From Tissierellia bacterium (GTDB lineage Bacteria > Bacillota > Clostridia > Tissierellales > Tissierellaceae): 64,000 bases of DNA. Of this stretch, positions 52,653-62,087 are shown piece by piece. The stretch covers positions 24,137-88,136 of the forward strand of contig JAAYTL010000118.1 in assembly GCA_012518035.1 (NCBI GenBank). Reading direction: 5' to 3'. Positions within the stretch are counted from its first letter, which is position 1. Each line of letters begins with the position of its first letter. Position numbers and translations under genes: made by a program. The notes beneath the pieces are model-generated. The model saw nothing but the letters and a program-made list of their open reading frames with translations. It did no database searches and was not told the DNA's origin.

Positions 52653-54110
52653 TTATTTCCCCTCCGGTCTTCCTATTAGAGTTCCTTTACCTACAGCAAA
52701 AATATCGTCCACTGTCATTGCGAATCCAACTTCTCTTCCTTCATACCTTCCTCTTTCTTCTAGTCTTTGTCTGTTGAAGTCAAGTAGGTCTTTTGAGAAT
52801 GGAATATTACCAGTCATTAGGTACCTTACGCAACCTACGTTATCTCTAGCTGGTAAGATCTTACCTGCATTATATCTGGATGGAGCAAATGGAACATCTA
52901 TTACACCTTGCTCAAAGGCCTTAACTGTTCCTATAGCTAAGTCTCCCATTCCTAGTTCTAATACCTTGTCTAGGATGCACTTGGTTTCAGCCTTGATAAT
53001 TGCTTTCTCGTCTGCTATAGCCTTTGCATCTGGCATTCTTTGGCCACCTAACATGCTAAGAGCCATCTTTGTAGCCCTGATACCTGCAGCATTAGCTTCC
53101 TTAGTTGGGATACCAACAGCCTCATGTGGTGTCTTAACTATAACTTTTGTAGCTCCAGCTAAACCAGCTGCTATAGAACCTAAGGATATTACTCCAAATG
53201 CCTTAGCTTCGTCTTTTGGGAATCCTCCCATCCATTGATGGAATACTGTAGTAATTACCATATCTTTGTAGCCATAGTGCTCTAGGTACTCTTCTGTCTG
53301 CTCTTCTAGAGCCCTTACAGCAGCTACGTCTTGGACCAGGTTACCACATTGTCCATATCCTACTGTTATGTTCTTTACGCCTTGCTCAGCTGCTAGTAAA
53401 GCTTCTATTATACCTATAGCATTTGACATTGATGGTGGCACTAGTGTACCTGTTAATGGTCCAAATGGCTCCCTGTTTATGGTAATGCCTTGCTCTTCAT
53501 AGAAACCAACTAGTCTGTCGCAGTATTGCCAGTCTCTTAAACTCTTCTCGATTGATACAGATTTAGCATATGGAACGTTGTAACTAATTCCTCCACCCTC
53601 ATTGGATGTCCATCCACCAGCATGGATAATTTCTGCCAATAGTCTAGAGTCAGGTGTACCATGTCTAGCTTGAACTGGTAAATTTACTGATTCATATACT
53701 TCTCTACAGCCCTTAACCCCATGGTTAACTGCTGGGAATCCATTAAGTAGTGACCTACCGGCCTTTTCTGATTCTTCGATACCGACTTCACATTCTTCAT
53801 ATCTGTTTTGTCTAGTATAGGAGTCAATTGTAGAAGGTAAGAAGTCAGCTCCGCCTTCTTTGTCTAGAAAGTTCAACAACTCAATGTGATCAGGAATTAA
53901 TGCAACTCCAGCTCTTGGTTGAGCTAATGTAACTTTCGCCTCCTTTGCCTTTTTTAATTTTATTGCAAAGTTCTTCTCTTCTGGCACTTTCTTTAAGTAG
54001 TCTACAGCTTCTTGTAGGTCTACATCTTTACCTGTTGGCCAGGAGTTAAGAACTTCTTCTCTAACCTTAAAGAATTCTTCTTCTGTCCATCTTTTATTCT
54101 TTAATTCCAT
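52653..54110 (-). CDS. glmE: Glutamate mutase catalytic (epsilon) subunit
   Basis: A 485-residue TIM-barrel subunit of adenosylcobalamin-dependent glutamate mutase, which rearranges L-glutamate to (2S,3S)-3-methylaspartate. [20 protein letters not shown] and [29 protein letters not shown] and [17 protein letters not shown] are hallmark blocks. ATG 54110 lies seven bases after GGAGGG; the open frame extends five codons more. The start overlaps the end of glmL, as in other clostridial glm operons. Confidence 0.96.
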   Translation of the reverse strand: MELKNKRWTEEEFFKVREEVLNSWPTGKDVDLQEAVDYLKKVPEEKNFAIKLKKAKEAKVTLAQPRAGVALIPDHIELLNFLDKEGGADFLPSTIDSYTRQNRYEECEVGIEESEKAGRSLLNGFPAVNHGVKGCREVYESVNLPVQARHGTPDSRLLAEIIHAGGWTSNEGGGISYNVPYAKSVSIEKSLRDWQYCDRLVGFYEEQGITINREPFGPLTGTLVPPSMSNAIGIIEALLAAEQGVKNITVGYGQCGNLVQDVAAVRALEEQTEEYLEHYGYKDMVITTVFHQWMGGFPKDEAKAFGVISLGSIAAGLAGATKVIVKTPHEAVGIPTKEANAAGIRATKMALSMLGGQRMPDAKAIADEKAIIKAETKCILDKVLELGMGDLAIGTVKAFEQGVIDVPFAPSRYNAGKILPARDNVGCVRYLMTGNIPFSKDLLDFNRQRLEERGRYEGREVGFAMTVDDIFAVGKGTLIGRPEGK

Positions 54111-55503
54111 TCGTATTCCCTCCACACTTTACAATATATTTTTTTAACATCCTTACTGCCATACTCTTGTCAACCATTGAAAGTAAACCCATTGCTGATA
54201 GAACATACTCCTTGTCTATCAGAAATTCTGGTTTCCTTGGTTTCAATGAAGTAGGATCGTCCATGGTAAAAGTTGTTGCTTCTAATATAGCCTGAGGATT
54301 CTTGCTATTTACTATTACCCCGCCTGTTCCTATTACATAGGGGAGCTCCATAAGGTCCTTACCAGTCTGGGACAGGATTGTTCCTAATGGAGAATAGATT
54401 TCCTCTACCACTCCTGCATGCCTCTTCATCGATATGTCAGCGCATACCTTTGCCATAGCCTCATCGAATCTGATATCCTTGTCTGTCTCTGCTATAAAAG
54501 ATGTATGCTCGTGTCTCTTGGTAAATTCATATTCTAAATCGTATTCTTCAATATCTAAGTACTTCTTGAGGACCTTGCTTCCAGCTGCTTCATAAACTGA
54601 TAATGAAGAATAACGCATTCCTAAGTCTCCCTCGACAGTTCTCTTGGCCAGTGGTTCTTCTAGGCCCCTCAAATATACACCTGCTCTACTTGGTGCACCT
54701 TCACCGATTGAATGGATATCAGTAGTGGCTCCACCTATATCAACAATAGCTAAGTCTCCTATACCGTCCTCATCCTTAGTGCCTAGGGATAAGGTTTCTG
54801 CTGCCTTTAAAACAGATGCTGGAGTTGGCATCAATATTCCAGATATAGATTTTTCTACGTTCTCCATGCCGTTAGCATTGACTATCTGTCTCATGAAGAT
54901 GCTTCTTATGGTCTCCCTTGCAGGTTCAACATTGATGCTCTTTAGGTTGGGCATAACGTTTTCAGTGATATAGTATTCAACCTTGTCTTGAAAGATTTCA
55001 ACTATGTTATCGGCACACGATTTGTTTCCTGCTACTACAACAGGTACATCAATCTCATGTTTTGCAAGCATTTCTGCATTATGCATTATACATTCACTGT
55101 TACCGCCATCAGTTCCCCCTGCTAGAAGGATCATATCTACATCTGAATTCTTGATTTCAAGTACTTCACTATTATTTAGGTTATGGCTATAGGTCTTAAT
55201 AACCCTAGCACCAGCTCCTAGAGCAGCCCTTTTAGCTGCTTCAGCTGTTAGCTCTGGTACCAAACCTATGGCAATTATTTTTAAACCACCCGCTGCAGAT
55301 GAACAAGCAAGTTTCTTAACTATCCTTACATCGTCTTTTACTTTAGTAAATAGTCTATCCAAGGCATTATTTAAACCTATAGTTACATCTGTCTGTACAG
55401 TTGTATAAGCCTTATCAGTAGCAACAATTTCTTCCTTGTCAATATCTACTAGAGTAACTTTTGTATAGGTGCTTCCAAAGTCAATAAATAGGTAGCAATC
55501 CAT
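54094..55503 (-). CDS. glmL: Glutamate mutase reactivating protein (GlmL/MutL)
   Basis: A 469-residue actin/Hsp70-fold ATPase. The N-terminal phosphate loop is [20 protein letters not shown], the second is [16 protein letters not shown], and [14 protein letters not shown] is typical of GlmL. It is thought to reactivate glutamate mutase by exchanging damaged cobalamin, in analogy with diol dehydratase reactivases. It sits between glmS and glmE as usual, with AGGGGG before the ATG. Confidence 0.94.
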   Translation of the reverse strand: MDCYLFIDFGSTYTKVTLVDIDKEEIVATDKAYTTVQTDVTIGLNNALDRLFTKVKDDVRIVKKLACSSAAGGLKIIAIGLVPELTAEAAKRAALGAGARVIKTYSHNLNNSEVLEIKNSDVDMILLAGGTDGGNSECIMHNAEMLAKHEIDVPVVVAGNKSCADNIVEIFQDKVEYYITENVMPNLKSINVEPARETIRSIFMRQIVNANGMENVEKSISGILMPTPASVLKAAETLSLGTKDEDGIGDLAIVDIGGATTDIHSIGEGAPSRAGVYLRGLEEPLAKRTVEGDLGMRYSSLSVYEAAGSKVLKKYLDIEEYDLEYEFTKRHEHTSFIAETDKDIRFDEAMAKVCADISMKRHAGVVEEIYSPLGTILSQTGKDLMELPYVIGTGGVIVNSKNPQAILEATTFTMDDPTSLKPRKPEFLIDKEYVLSAMGLLSMVDKSMAVRMLKKYIVKCGGNTNGIKE

Positions 55504-55512
55504 GATATCCCC

Positions 55513-55929
55513 CTAAGCTATGCCTAAGTCTTTTTTCATATCATTAATACCTTCTTCTACTGAGGTTCCAGGTGGATATACCCTATCAAATCCCATATCC
55601 TTAAAGGTCTTATGAACAACATCCCAGTCCTGTTTACCTACAACAATGTTACCTCCTACATAAAGAAGTATGTCCTTTAGGCCTGCTTCTTCGCAATTTT
55701 CTCTCATGCCCCTACAGTCTATTTCACCATGACCATAAAGGGATGAAACCCAAATTGCATCTGCATTTGTTTCAATTGCTGCGTTGATAAAGTCTTCCTG
55801 TGATGATAACACTCCAATATTGACTACATTAAATCCTGCATTTGTTAAGGAATAATCGAGAATTGTGTTTCCAACTGCGTGGACATCTGACCCAATTACT
55901 CCCAGTACGACGGTTTTTTTCTCCATCAT
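55513..55929 (-). CDS. glmS: Glutamate mutase cobalamin-binding (sigma) subunit
   Basis: A 138-residue B12-binding domain. The base-off/His-on motif D15-x-H17-x2-G20 lies in [12 protein letters not shown], with [11 protein letters not shown] and [13 protein letters not shown] completing the Rossmann-like cobalamin site. With GlmE it forms active glutamate mutase. AGGAGG precedes two tandem ATGs. First gene of the glm-mal-mesaconase-cit operon, with a likely promoter and two palindromes upstream. Confidence 0.96.
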   Translation of the reverse strand: MMEKKTVVLGVIGSDVHAVGNTILDYSLTNAGFNVVNIGVLSSQEDFINAAIETNADAIWVSSLYGHGEIDCRGMRENCEEAGLKDILLYVGGNIVVGKQDWDVVHKTFKDMGFDRVYPPGTSVEEGINDMKKDLGIA

Positions 55930-55980
55930 AATACCTCCTCAATTAGTTTTATTGTCACAAAAATACCTATCTTCAACATA

Positions 55981-56008
55981 ATAATATCATATTTTTTTTT
56001 AAAAACAA
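55981..56008 (-). promoter_or_regulatory. Candidate promoter of the glutamate-fermentation operon
   Basis: On the minus strand, TTGTTT (56003-56008), a 16-base spacer and TATTAT (55981-55986) lie about 55-80 bases before the glmS start in a very A/T-rich stretch. The -35 box is weak. Confidence 0.5.
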
Positions 56009-56023
56009 GTGATTTTTATTCTC

Positions 56024-56037
56024 TGCAAGCGTTACCA
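56024..56037 (-). promoter_or_regulatory. Possible catabolite-response (cre-like) element
   Basis: TGGTAACGCTTGCA keeps the TG, central CG, T and CA of LacI/CcpA-type operators but lacks several other consensus bases. It lies just upstream of the candidate -35 box. Low confidence. Confidence 0.25.
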
Positions 56038-56064
56038 AAATGCTAAATCAAGCCATTCTGCAGT

Positions 56065-56077
56065 TTCGAGTCTCGAA
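56065..56077. repeat. Palindrome upstream of the glutamate operon
   Basis: TTCGAG and CTCGAA are perfect inverted repeats around a single T. It lies between the lplA terminator and the glmS promoter region. A regulator-binding site is possible; no known box is recognised. Confidence 0.45.
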
Positions 56078-56120
56078 TCTTTCATATCGCTTTTAATTTA
56101 TCAGACAATTTAAAAAGTAA

Positions 56121-56166
56121 AAAGAAATATTGCAAGTTTTGGTATTTTAACTTGCAATATTTCTTT
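56121..56166 (-). terminator. Very strong terminator after lplA
   Basis: AAAGAAATATTGCAAGTT and its exact reverse complement (56149-56166) form a perfect 18-bp stem with a 10-base loop. On the minus strand the tail is TTTTTACTTTTT. Confidence 0.93.
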
Positions 56167-56197
56167 TTTAAAAACATTTAATTATTTTTGTTAATTT

Positions 56198-57187
56198 TTA
56201 GTTAATTAATAAATCTAGGAAATCTTCCTTTCTAATCCCCCCAAAATATTCCTTCAGGTCTATTTCCTTCAAAAATTTACCTAACCCTTCCTTTTCGTAT
56301 TTTTGCCCAATTAACCTCTTCTCCAATATACTAATATCCTCAGTACCAAAAAAATCACCATATATTTTGCATTCACTAATACTTCCATGTTTGACTTCCA
56401 ATCTTACTTCAACTGATCCAAAGGGAAACCTTCTATAATTCTTATAGTTAAAAGGAGGTGAACTTCCATAGTTCCACTCCCAGGTTGAGTATTTTTCCTG
56501 GAAGAGCTTGTCTATTTCTTGTAGCTGCTCTTCATTTAATTTCAAAGTCTTAGCTTCTACATCATCTGTATTAAGAATGGATCTTGCGAGAATTTCCCTA
56601 AATTCCTCTATGTCCACATCAACATTTAGATGATCCTTTATATTGGTCACCCTGCTTTTTACCGATTTAACCCCCTTGGATTCAATCTTATCCTTCTTTA
56701 CATTTAAGGCATTATTTAGGACATCTAGTTCCGTATTGAATAGTAGGGTTCCGTGATTAAGCACCCTGTCCTTCCAAATGGATTGGGCTATTCCTGAGAA
56801 TTTTTTACCCTCTATAGTAATGTCATTCCTACCTGATAACTCACATTTGACTCCTAGTTTTATTAAGGCCTCGAGTATGGAAATATTGTACTTTTTAAAG
56901 TCTATTTTGCTTCCCTCTGCATTTGTTATTATGGAAAAATTAAGATTGCCTAGATCATGGTATACTGCTCCACCACCTGTGATTCTCCGAACAACCTGGA
57001 TGCCCTTCATCTTAATATATTCTGAGTTAACTTCTTCTATTGTGTTTTGGTTCTTTCCAATTATGATAGCCGGGCTATTTATCCATAAGAGTAGGTAGTC
57101 TTCATCCCTGGGTAAATACTTAAAGCAATATTCTTCAAAGGCTAGGTTATATCTTGGATCATTTGAGTAGTTCTCTATATATTTCAT
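56198..57187 (-). CDS. lplA: Lipoate-protein ligase A
   Basis: A 329-residue ligase with the catalytic domain (VVRRITGGGAVYHDLGNLNFS, the RRxxGGGAVYHD lipoate motif; KFSGIAQSIWKDRVLNHGTLLF) and the C-terminal accessory domain (about residues 245-329). It attaches free lipoate with ATP to lipoyl proteins such as GcvH. No gcv or 2-oxoacid dehydrogenase gene lies here. GGAGGGGG precedes the ATG. Strong terminator downstream. Confidence 0.94.
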   Translation of the reverse strand: MKYIENYSNDPRYNLAFEEYCFKYLPRDEDYLLLWINSPAIIIGKNQNTIEEVNSEYIKMKGIQVVRRITGGGAVYHDLGNLNFSIITNAEGSKIDFKKYNISILEALIKLGVKCELSGRNDITIEGKKFSGIAQSIWKDRVLNHGTLLFNTELDVLNNALNVKKDKIESKGVKSVKSRVTNIKDHLNVDVDIEEFREILARSILNTDDVEAKTLKLNEEQLQEIDKLFQEKYSTWEWNYGSSPPFNYKNYRRFPFGSVEVRLEVKHGSISECKIYGDFFGTEDISILEKRLIGQKYEKEGLGKFLKEIDLKEYFGGIRKEDFLDLLIN

Positions 57188-57271
57188 TATCCCCCTCCGT
57201 GTCTATGATTTTTCTTCATTAAGTATTATTATTGAACAACTCTTGTATTGGAAGCATTGTAATCACTAGTC

Positions 57272-58903
57272 CTATTTACTGATTAGGATATTTAAGTCCA
57301 TGAGATCATTTTTTAGATCTATCAGCTTATTCTTGAGCTCATCGTAGTTCTTAACTACCATGGTATTTAATTCTTCCATATCACGTTTATCCTGTAGTGC
57401 TGCAATCTTTCTAGATATATTTTCTATTTCCATGGCTATATCCTCTTGTAAAAGGATTGGATCTATAGTCAAGCCCCTACTAACCTCAACCCTATCCTTG
57501 GTGATACTCATCTTATCTCCCATGTTGGGAATGATGCACTCAATTCCAAATCTCTCCTCGATACGCTCCCTTAAGGTGGTGGCTGGACCTTCTTCCCCAT
57601 GGACTAGAAAGATCTTCTTGGGCTTGTAGTTAAATTTATCTAGCCAATCCAAAATGGTCCTTTGGTCTGCATGGCCTGAAAATCCCTTCAAGTCATAGAT
57701 TTCCAGTTGTACATCTATTTCTTCTCCTAAGAGCTTTACCTTGTCTGCTCCGTCTAGTAAGATACGACCCAAGGTGCCCTCAGCCTGGTATCCCACAAAA
57801 ACAAGACTATTTCTAGGATCCCATAGATTATGCTTCAAATGATGTCTTACCCTACCGGCAGTAGCCATACCACTGGATGAGATAATAACCTTGGGATAAT
57901 TGGCCTTATTCAATGACATGGACTCTTCTGTAGATTTAACATATCGAAGATTGCTAAATGAAAATGGGTTATCACCCTTGAGAATTAAATCTCTAGCTTC
58001 CTCGTTAAAGCTGCTGGAGTTCTTCTGAAATACAGCTGTAGCATTGGTAGCTAATGGACTATCGATGTATATAGGTATCTTCATATGCTCCTGTATATCT
58101 TGATTATATTCGTAGTACTTATTTAATTCATATATGAGTTCCTGGGTTCTCCCTACTGCAAAGGAAGGGATAATTACAGTCCCGCCCCTTAAGGCAGTTC
58201 TATTAATTATATCCATTAGCTTCTCTGTACTCTCTTCAAAAAGCTCATGATTGGTATCCCCATAGGTAGATTCCAATATTAAGTAGTCAGCTTCCCTGAT
58301 ATATTCAGGTTGCCGAATAATTGGTCTTCCTGGCATCCCCAAATCACCAGAGAAGACAATCTTTGTGGTTTCATCCCCTTCCTTAACCCACAACTCAACA
58401 ATAGAGGAACCAAGAATATGTCCTGCATCCTTAAACCTTATGGTTATTTCCTCGCTGAGTCTTATTCTTTGGTCATAGTGATAGGGATCAAAATAGTTTA
58501 AACTTATCTCAGCATCCTTCATATTGTAAAGAGGTTCTATCGGAGGTTTCCCTGCCCTAGTCCTCTTCTTGTTCTCCCACTCTGCATCAGACTCTTGGAT
58601 CTTGGCGCTATCCAGGAGCATTATGCTACAAAGATCATAGGTAGCCTTGGTGCTAATAATCTTACCCCTAAATCCATCTTTTACCAGTTTAGGTATTCTA
58701 CCACTATGGTCTATATGGGCATGGGTTAAGATAAGATAATCAATTTCTCCTACATCATAGGGGAAATCCTCAAAGTTCATCATTTCCTTTTCTTTATTTC
58801 CCTGAAACATACCACAATCGATTAATATCTTATGGTTTTTAGTTGTCAATAAAAAATTTGATCCTGTGACTAGTTTAGCGGCACCAAAAAACTGTATATC
58901 CAT
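57272..58903 (-). CDS. Metallo-beta-lactamase/beta-CASP RNA nuclease-like protein
   Basis: A 543-residue protein. The metal motif is LTHAHIDHSGRIPKLV (residues about 58-73), followed by LILESTYGD, the beta-CASP region and the C-terminal RNA-specificity (RMMBL) part with LKGFSGHADQRTILDWL. The last 70 residues are a helical coiled tail. Relatives are the archaeal/bacterial CPSF73-like exonucleases and RNase J cousins. The substrate is presumably RNA but is not shown. ATG follows GGAGGGATTAG. Confidence 0.9.
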   Translation of the reverse strand: MDIQFFGAAKLVTGSNFLLTTKNHKILIDCGMFQGNKEKEMMNFEDFPYDVGEIDYLILTHAHIDHSGRIPKLVKDGFRGKIISTKATYDLCSIMLLDSAKIQESDAEWENKKRTRAGKPPIEPLYNMKDAEISLNYFDPYHYDQRIRLSEEITIRFKDAGHILGSSIVELWVKEGDETTKIVFSGDLGMPGRPIIRQPEYIREADYLILESTYGDTNHELFEESTEKLMDIINRTALRGGTVIIPSFAVGRTQELIYELNKYYEYNQDIQEHMKIPIYIDSPLATNATAVFQKNSSSFNEEARDLILKGDNPFSFSNLRYVKSTEESMSLNKANYPKVIISSSGMATAGRVRHHLKHNLWDPRNSLVFVGYQAEGTLGRILLDGADKVKLLGEEIDVQLEIYDLKGFSGHADQRTILDWLDKFNYKPKKIFLVHGEEGPATTLRERIEERFGIECIIPNMGDKMSITKDRVEVSRGLTIDPILLQEDIAMEIENISRKIAALQDKRDMEELNTMVVKNYDELKNKLIDLKNDLMDLNILISK

Positions 58904-59110
58904 CTAATCCCTCCATATGTATTTTTATGCAAAAGGTCTATCTATAATAAGTATACCTTCTTTAAAGTGATTATGCCCATATATTTTATACCCAGAGAAT
59001 TATAAGTAACTCAAGCAATCTCCTATCAACTCCCAATTCTTTCTTTTATCCAAAATATGAAATACTAAAATAATATGATATAATTAAGACAAAATAAGAG
59101 GAGGGAGCCT

Positions 59111-59380
59111 ATGGAACTACATAACCTGATGGAGTATGAAGTAAAATACACCCTTAACCATATCCTAGAAACTACAGAGGATGTAAAATGTAGTTGTGAA
59201 CATTGTAAGTTGGATATTATGGCTATTGCCTTAAACTCCTTACCACCTAAATACATAGTTACTGAAAAAGGCCTTCTATATAGCAGAATATCTAATTTTA
59301 ACCAACAGTTTAACGCTGATGTTGTGGCAGCTATTGCCAAGGGAATAAAAGTCGTAAATGAAAATCCTAGACATGAGTAA
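59111..59380 (+). CDS. comFB: ComFB-family protein
   Basis: An 89-residue protein that matches the late-competence ComFB family: NLMEYEVKYTLNHILE, CSCEHCKLDIMAIALNSLPPKYIVTEKG. The C-x-C-x2-C cysteines may bind metal. Cyanobacterial relatives have been reported to bind cyclic dinucleotides; the Bacillus protein's function is unknown. GAGGAGGG precedes the ATG. A TATAAT lies at 59079-59084. Lone plus-strand gene; comFA and comFC are not nearby. Confidence 0.9.
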   Translation: MELHNLMEYEVKYTLNHILETTEDVKCSCEHCKLDIMAIALNSLPPKYIVTEKGLLYSRISNFNQQFNADVVAAIAKGIKVVNENPRHE

Positions 59381-59404
59381 GTTATTGACATATAGAGTAG
59401 ATAA

Positions 59405-59435
59405 AAACTGCACTGACATCTAGTCAGTGCAGTTT
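59405..59435. terminator. Bidirectional terminator between comFB and potD
   Basis: AAACTGCACTGAC and GTCAGTGCAGTTT form a perfect 13-bp stem with a 5-base loop between convergent genes, with A/T-rich flanks. Confidence 0.92.
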
Positions 59436-59437
59436 AA

Positions 59438-60475
59438 TTAATTGGAATGTATTTCTGTCCATATCCTATCATAGACTTCAACTATATCAGCTGGGTCCTT
59501 AAAAATCTCGGTATTTTTTATATCCTCAGGATCTGGATAGGCTACTTTGGAATTTCTAATATAATCAGGTAGCATTTCTATAGCCTCAGTTATAGGTGTT
59601 GAGTATCCAATATATTCGGTATTCCTAGCTGCTATATCAGGCCTTGCCATGAAGTTGATAAAAGCTTCTGCTCCTTCCTTGTTCTTAGCAGAGTTTGGGA
59701 TTACCATACTATCAAACCATAAGTTGGTTCCTTCTTTAGGGATAGCAAACTCCAAATCAGGGTTTTCCCTTATCATAGCTACTGCGTCTCCAGACCACAC
59801 AACTGCTATAGCTGCTTCACCACCAATCATAGTGTACTTGACCTGGTCCCCTAAATAGGCATATACGAGTGGTCTTTGCTTTATTAATTCATCTCTTGCT
59901 TCTTCTAATTCAACTACATCCCTAGTGTTCATAGAATAACCTAATCTTTTTAAGGCTACAGCAAGGGAATCTCTTTGACTATTTAACATTATGATCTGGT
60001 CATCATATTTCTCATCCCAGAGTATATCCCAACTATCTACAGGCTCATCTACCATAGTCTTATTATAGATGATTCCGACTGTTCCCCACATATAAGGAAC
60101 TGAGTAGTCATTATCGGGGTCATAATCCAGATTCAAAAAAGCTTCATCTACATTTGAAAGGTTAGGAATATTATCCTTGTTTAACTTTGATAGCATACCT
60201 TCCCTAATCATTCTTTCAATCATATAATCAGATGGAATCACTACATCATAACTACTACCACCCTGCTTTAATCTAATATACATATCTTCATTGGTTTCAT
60301 AGGTTGAATAATTAACCTTTATACCAAATTCCTCTTCAAACTCCTTAATTACATCTGTATCTATATAATCTCCCCAATTAAAGACATTGATACTGGGTCT
60401 ATCATCACCACAGCCAACGGTAAAAATAAGCATTAAGGACACTAGAATTAAAATATATGATTTAACTTTTCTCAA
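59438..60475 (-). CDS. potD: Spermidine/putrescine-binding lipoprotein
   Basis: About 345 residues. A lipoprotein signal ending FTVGC (hydrophobic core YILILVSLMLIF) is followed by a family 1 periplasmic-binding fold: NVFNWGDYIDTDVIKEFEEEFGI, YDVVIPSDYMIERM and YIGYSTPITEA are PotD-like. It captures polyamines for PotABC. TTG 60475 has AGAGGTGG five bases upstream and is preferred to the more distal TTG 60493. Last gene of the pot operon. Confidence 0.94.
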   Translation of the reverse strand: MRKVKSYILILVSLMLIFTVGCGDDRPSINVFNWGDYIDTDVIKEFEEEFGIKVNYSTYETNEDMYIRLKQGGSSYDVVIPSDYMIERMIREGMLSKLNKDNIPNLSNVDEAFLNLDYDPDNDYSVPYMWGTVGIIYNKTMVDEPVDSWDILWDEKYDDQIIMLNSQRDSLAVALKRLGYSMNTRDVVELEEARDELIKQRPLVYAYLGDQVKYTMIGGEAAIAVVWSGDAVAMIRENPDLEFAIPKEGTNLWFDSMVIPNSAKNKEGAEAFINFMARPDIAARNTEYIGYSTPITEAIEMLPDYIRNSKVAYPDPEDIKNTEIFKDPADIVEVYDRIWTEIHSN

Positions 60476-60494
60476 ACCTACCACCTCTTTCAAC

Positions 60495-61262
60495 TTAATG
60501 GTTTTCTGTTCTTTTATTTATGATTAATAAAAGAACCAGTAGACTGACAAACATGAGAGCTGACAAGGCGTTGATGGTTGGGTTAATTCCCCTTCTAGAC
60601 ATGGAGAATATCTCGATGCTTAGATTTGAAACGCCATTGCCTGTATTAAAAAAGCTTATGACGAAGTCATCTATGGATAGGGTGAAGGCCATCAAGCCTC
60701 CTGTTACTATACCAGGCATGATTTCAGGTATAATCACTTTCCTTAAGGCATAAAAGGGTGTGGCTCCTAAATCCATGGCAGCCTCTGCCAAGTGCTTATT
60801 CATCTGCTTTAATTTTGGTAAAATGGATAGGATTACATAGGGTATACAAAATGTTATATGGGATAGTAACATGGTTGTAAATCCAAAATCCAATTTGAAA
60901 AATCTATATAAGGCCATCAAAGACACTGCAGTAACAATATCTGGATTCAAAACAGGTATATAGTTAAGGTTTAAAACCACCTTTTTACTCAGACCAGGCA
61001 TATTGTGAATCCCTATGGCTGCAAATGTACCAATAATTGTTGAAATAATAGAAGCTAGAATTGCTATTAACAAGGTATAGTAAAGAGCCTTAAGAATGGC
61101 TGGATCCTTAAATAACTCCACATACCATCTTAGGGTAAATCCAGACCATGTTCCACTTGTTCTGCCATCGTTGAAGGAGAAAACTATTAAAACTGCTATT
61201 GGAGCATATAGAAATAAAAAAATAAGAAAAACGTATAATTTCTTCAAACCTCTACTTACCAT
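60495..61262 (-). CDS. potC: Spermidine/putrescine permease PotC
   Basis: A 255-residue inner-membrane permease with six helices and the EAA loop LAEAAMDLGATPFYALRKVIIPEIMPGI (in two parts) that docks to PotA. The start overlaps the potB stop by a few bases, with GGAGGAAG upstream. Confidence 0.94.
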   Translation of the reverse strand: MVSRGLKKLYVFLIFLFLYAPIAVLIVFSFNDGRTSGTWSGFTLRWYVELFKDPAILKALYYTLLIAILASIISTIIGTFAAIGIHNMPGLSKKVVLNLNYIPVLNPDIVTAVSLMALYRFFKLDFGFTTMLLSHITFCIPYVILSILPKLKQMNKHLAEAAMDLGATPFYALRKVIIPEIMPGIVTGGLMAFTLSIDDFVISFFNTGNGVSNLSIEIFSMSRRGINPTINALSALMFVSLLVLLLIINKRTENH

Positions 61263-62086
61263 AGTCTTCCTCCTTCTTCCTTATCCTTATCAAACCTGGA
61301 TGTAATGGCCATGGTTATCAGGATAAAAATCATCAATATTATTGACATGGATGAGCCAAAATGCCAGTCCCCTGTCCATCTGAACTGTTGCTCAATTAGG
61401 TTACCTATTAGGTTTGCCTTGTTCCCACCTAGTAAACTGGATATTACAAAAGTACTCATGGCTGGAACGAAGACCATGGTGATTCCGGTGATAACACCTG
61501 GTATACTCAAGGGGAAGATAACCCTTTTAAAGGTGGTAGCTACATCTGCACCTAAATCCTCTGAGGCCTCCAATAACCTCTTATCTATCTTAGTTAATAC
61601 TGAATATATGGGTAAAACCATAAAGGGTAAGAAGTTATATACCATACCCAACATTACCGCCTTATCATTAAACATAAGGTCTAGGACTGGAAGACCTAGT
61701 CTTGCCAGAACAGTATTTACAAGTCCATTTCTTCCCAAGAGGGTCAACCAGGCATAGGTCCTTAAGAGGAAGTTCATCCACATTGGAATTATAAACATGA
61801 GAATCATTGTATTCCTATTCTTAGGCTTTTCCCTGGAAATAATATAGGCTAAGGGATAACCTATAACTAGACAGAGGATTGTAGATACCAGGGCAAGGTT
61901 AATGGACTTAAGTAATACCTTCAGGTAGATGGGAGTAAAAAACTTCTTGAAATTCTCTAAACTAAGGTTAAAGGTATTAAAGTTTTGGCTATCTCCAGTG
62001 GTAAAGGCGAAATATAATACCAAGAGCAAGGGTATAATTGTAAATATTAGGATCCATAATAGGTATGGATATGCTATCCTTTTCAT
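61256..62086 (-). CDS. potB: Spermidine/putrescine permease PotB
   Basis: A 276-residue permease with six helices and the EAA loop LLEASEDLGADVATTFKRVI. It starts two bases after the potA stop. With PotC it makes the membrane channel of the polyamine importer. Confidence 0.94.
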   Translation of the reverse strand: MKRIAYPYLLWILIFTIIPLLLVLYFAFTTGDSQNFNTFNLSLENFKKFFTPIYLKVLLKSINLALVSTILCLVIGYPLAYIISREKPKNRNTMILMFIIPMWMNFLLRTYAWLTLLGRNGLVNTVLARLGLPVLDLMFNDKAVMLGMVYNFLPFMVLPIYSVLTKIDKRLLEASEDLGADVATTFKRVIFPLSIPGVITGITMVFVPAMSTFVISSLLGGNKANLIGNLIEQQFRWTGDWHFGSSMSIILMIFILITMAITSRFDKDKEEGGRLW

Positions 62087-62087
62087 C

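Noticed and set aside
52774..53238. Plus-strand open frame of about 154 codons inside glmE
   Set aside because: Antisense shadow of glmE with no independent support.
56040..56060. Sigma-54-like TGGC...GC sequence before glmS
   Set aside because: The spacing between GG and GC is one base short of the -24/-12 rule and no sigma-54 activator gene is present.
55930..56190. Cobalamin riboswitch before the B12-dependent glutamate mutase genes
   Set aside because: I looked for a B12-box-like conserved core and the long leader needed; neither is visible.
59065..59391. Minus-strand open frame opposite comFB
   Set aside because: The plus-strand ComFB protein has clear family motifs, a good ribosome site and a terminator; the opposite frame has none.
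61305..61757. Plus-strand open frame of about 150 codons inside potB
   Set aside because: Antisense to a well supported permease with no recognisable protein features.
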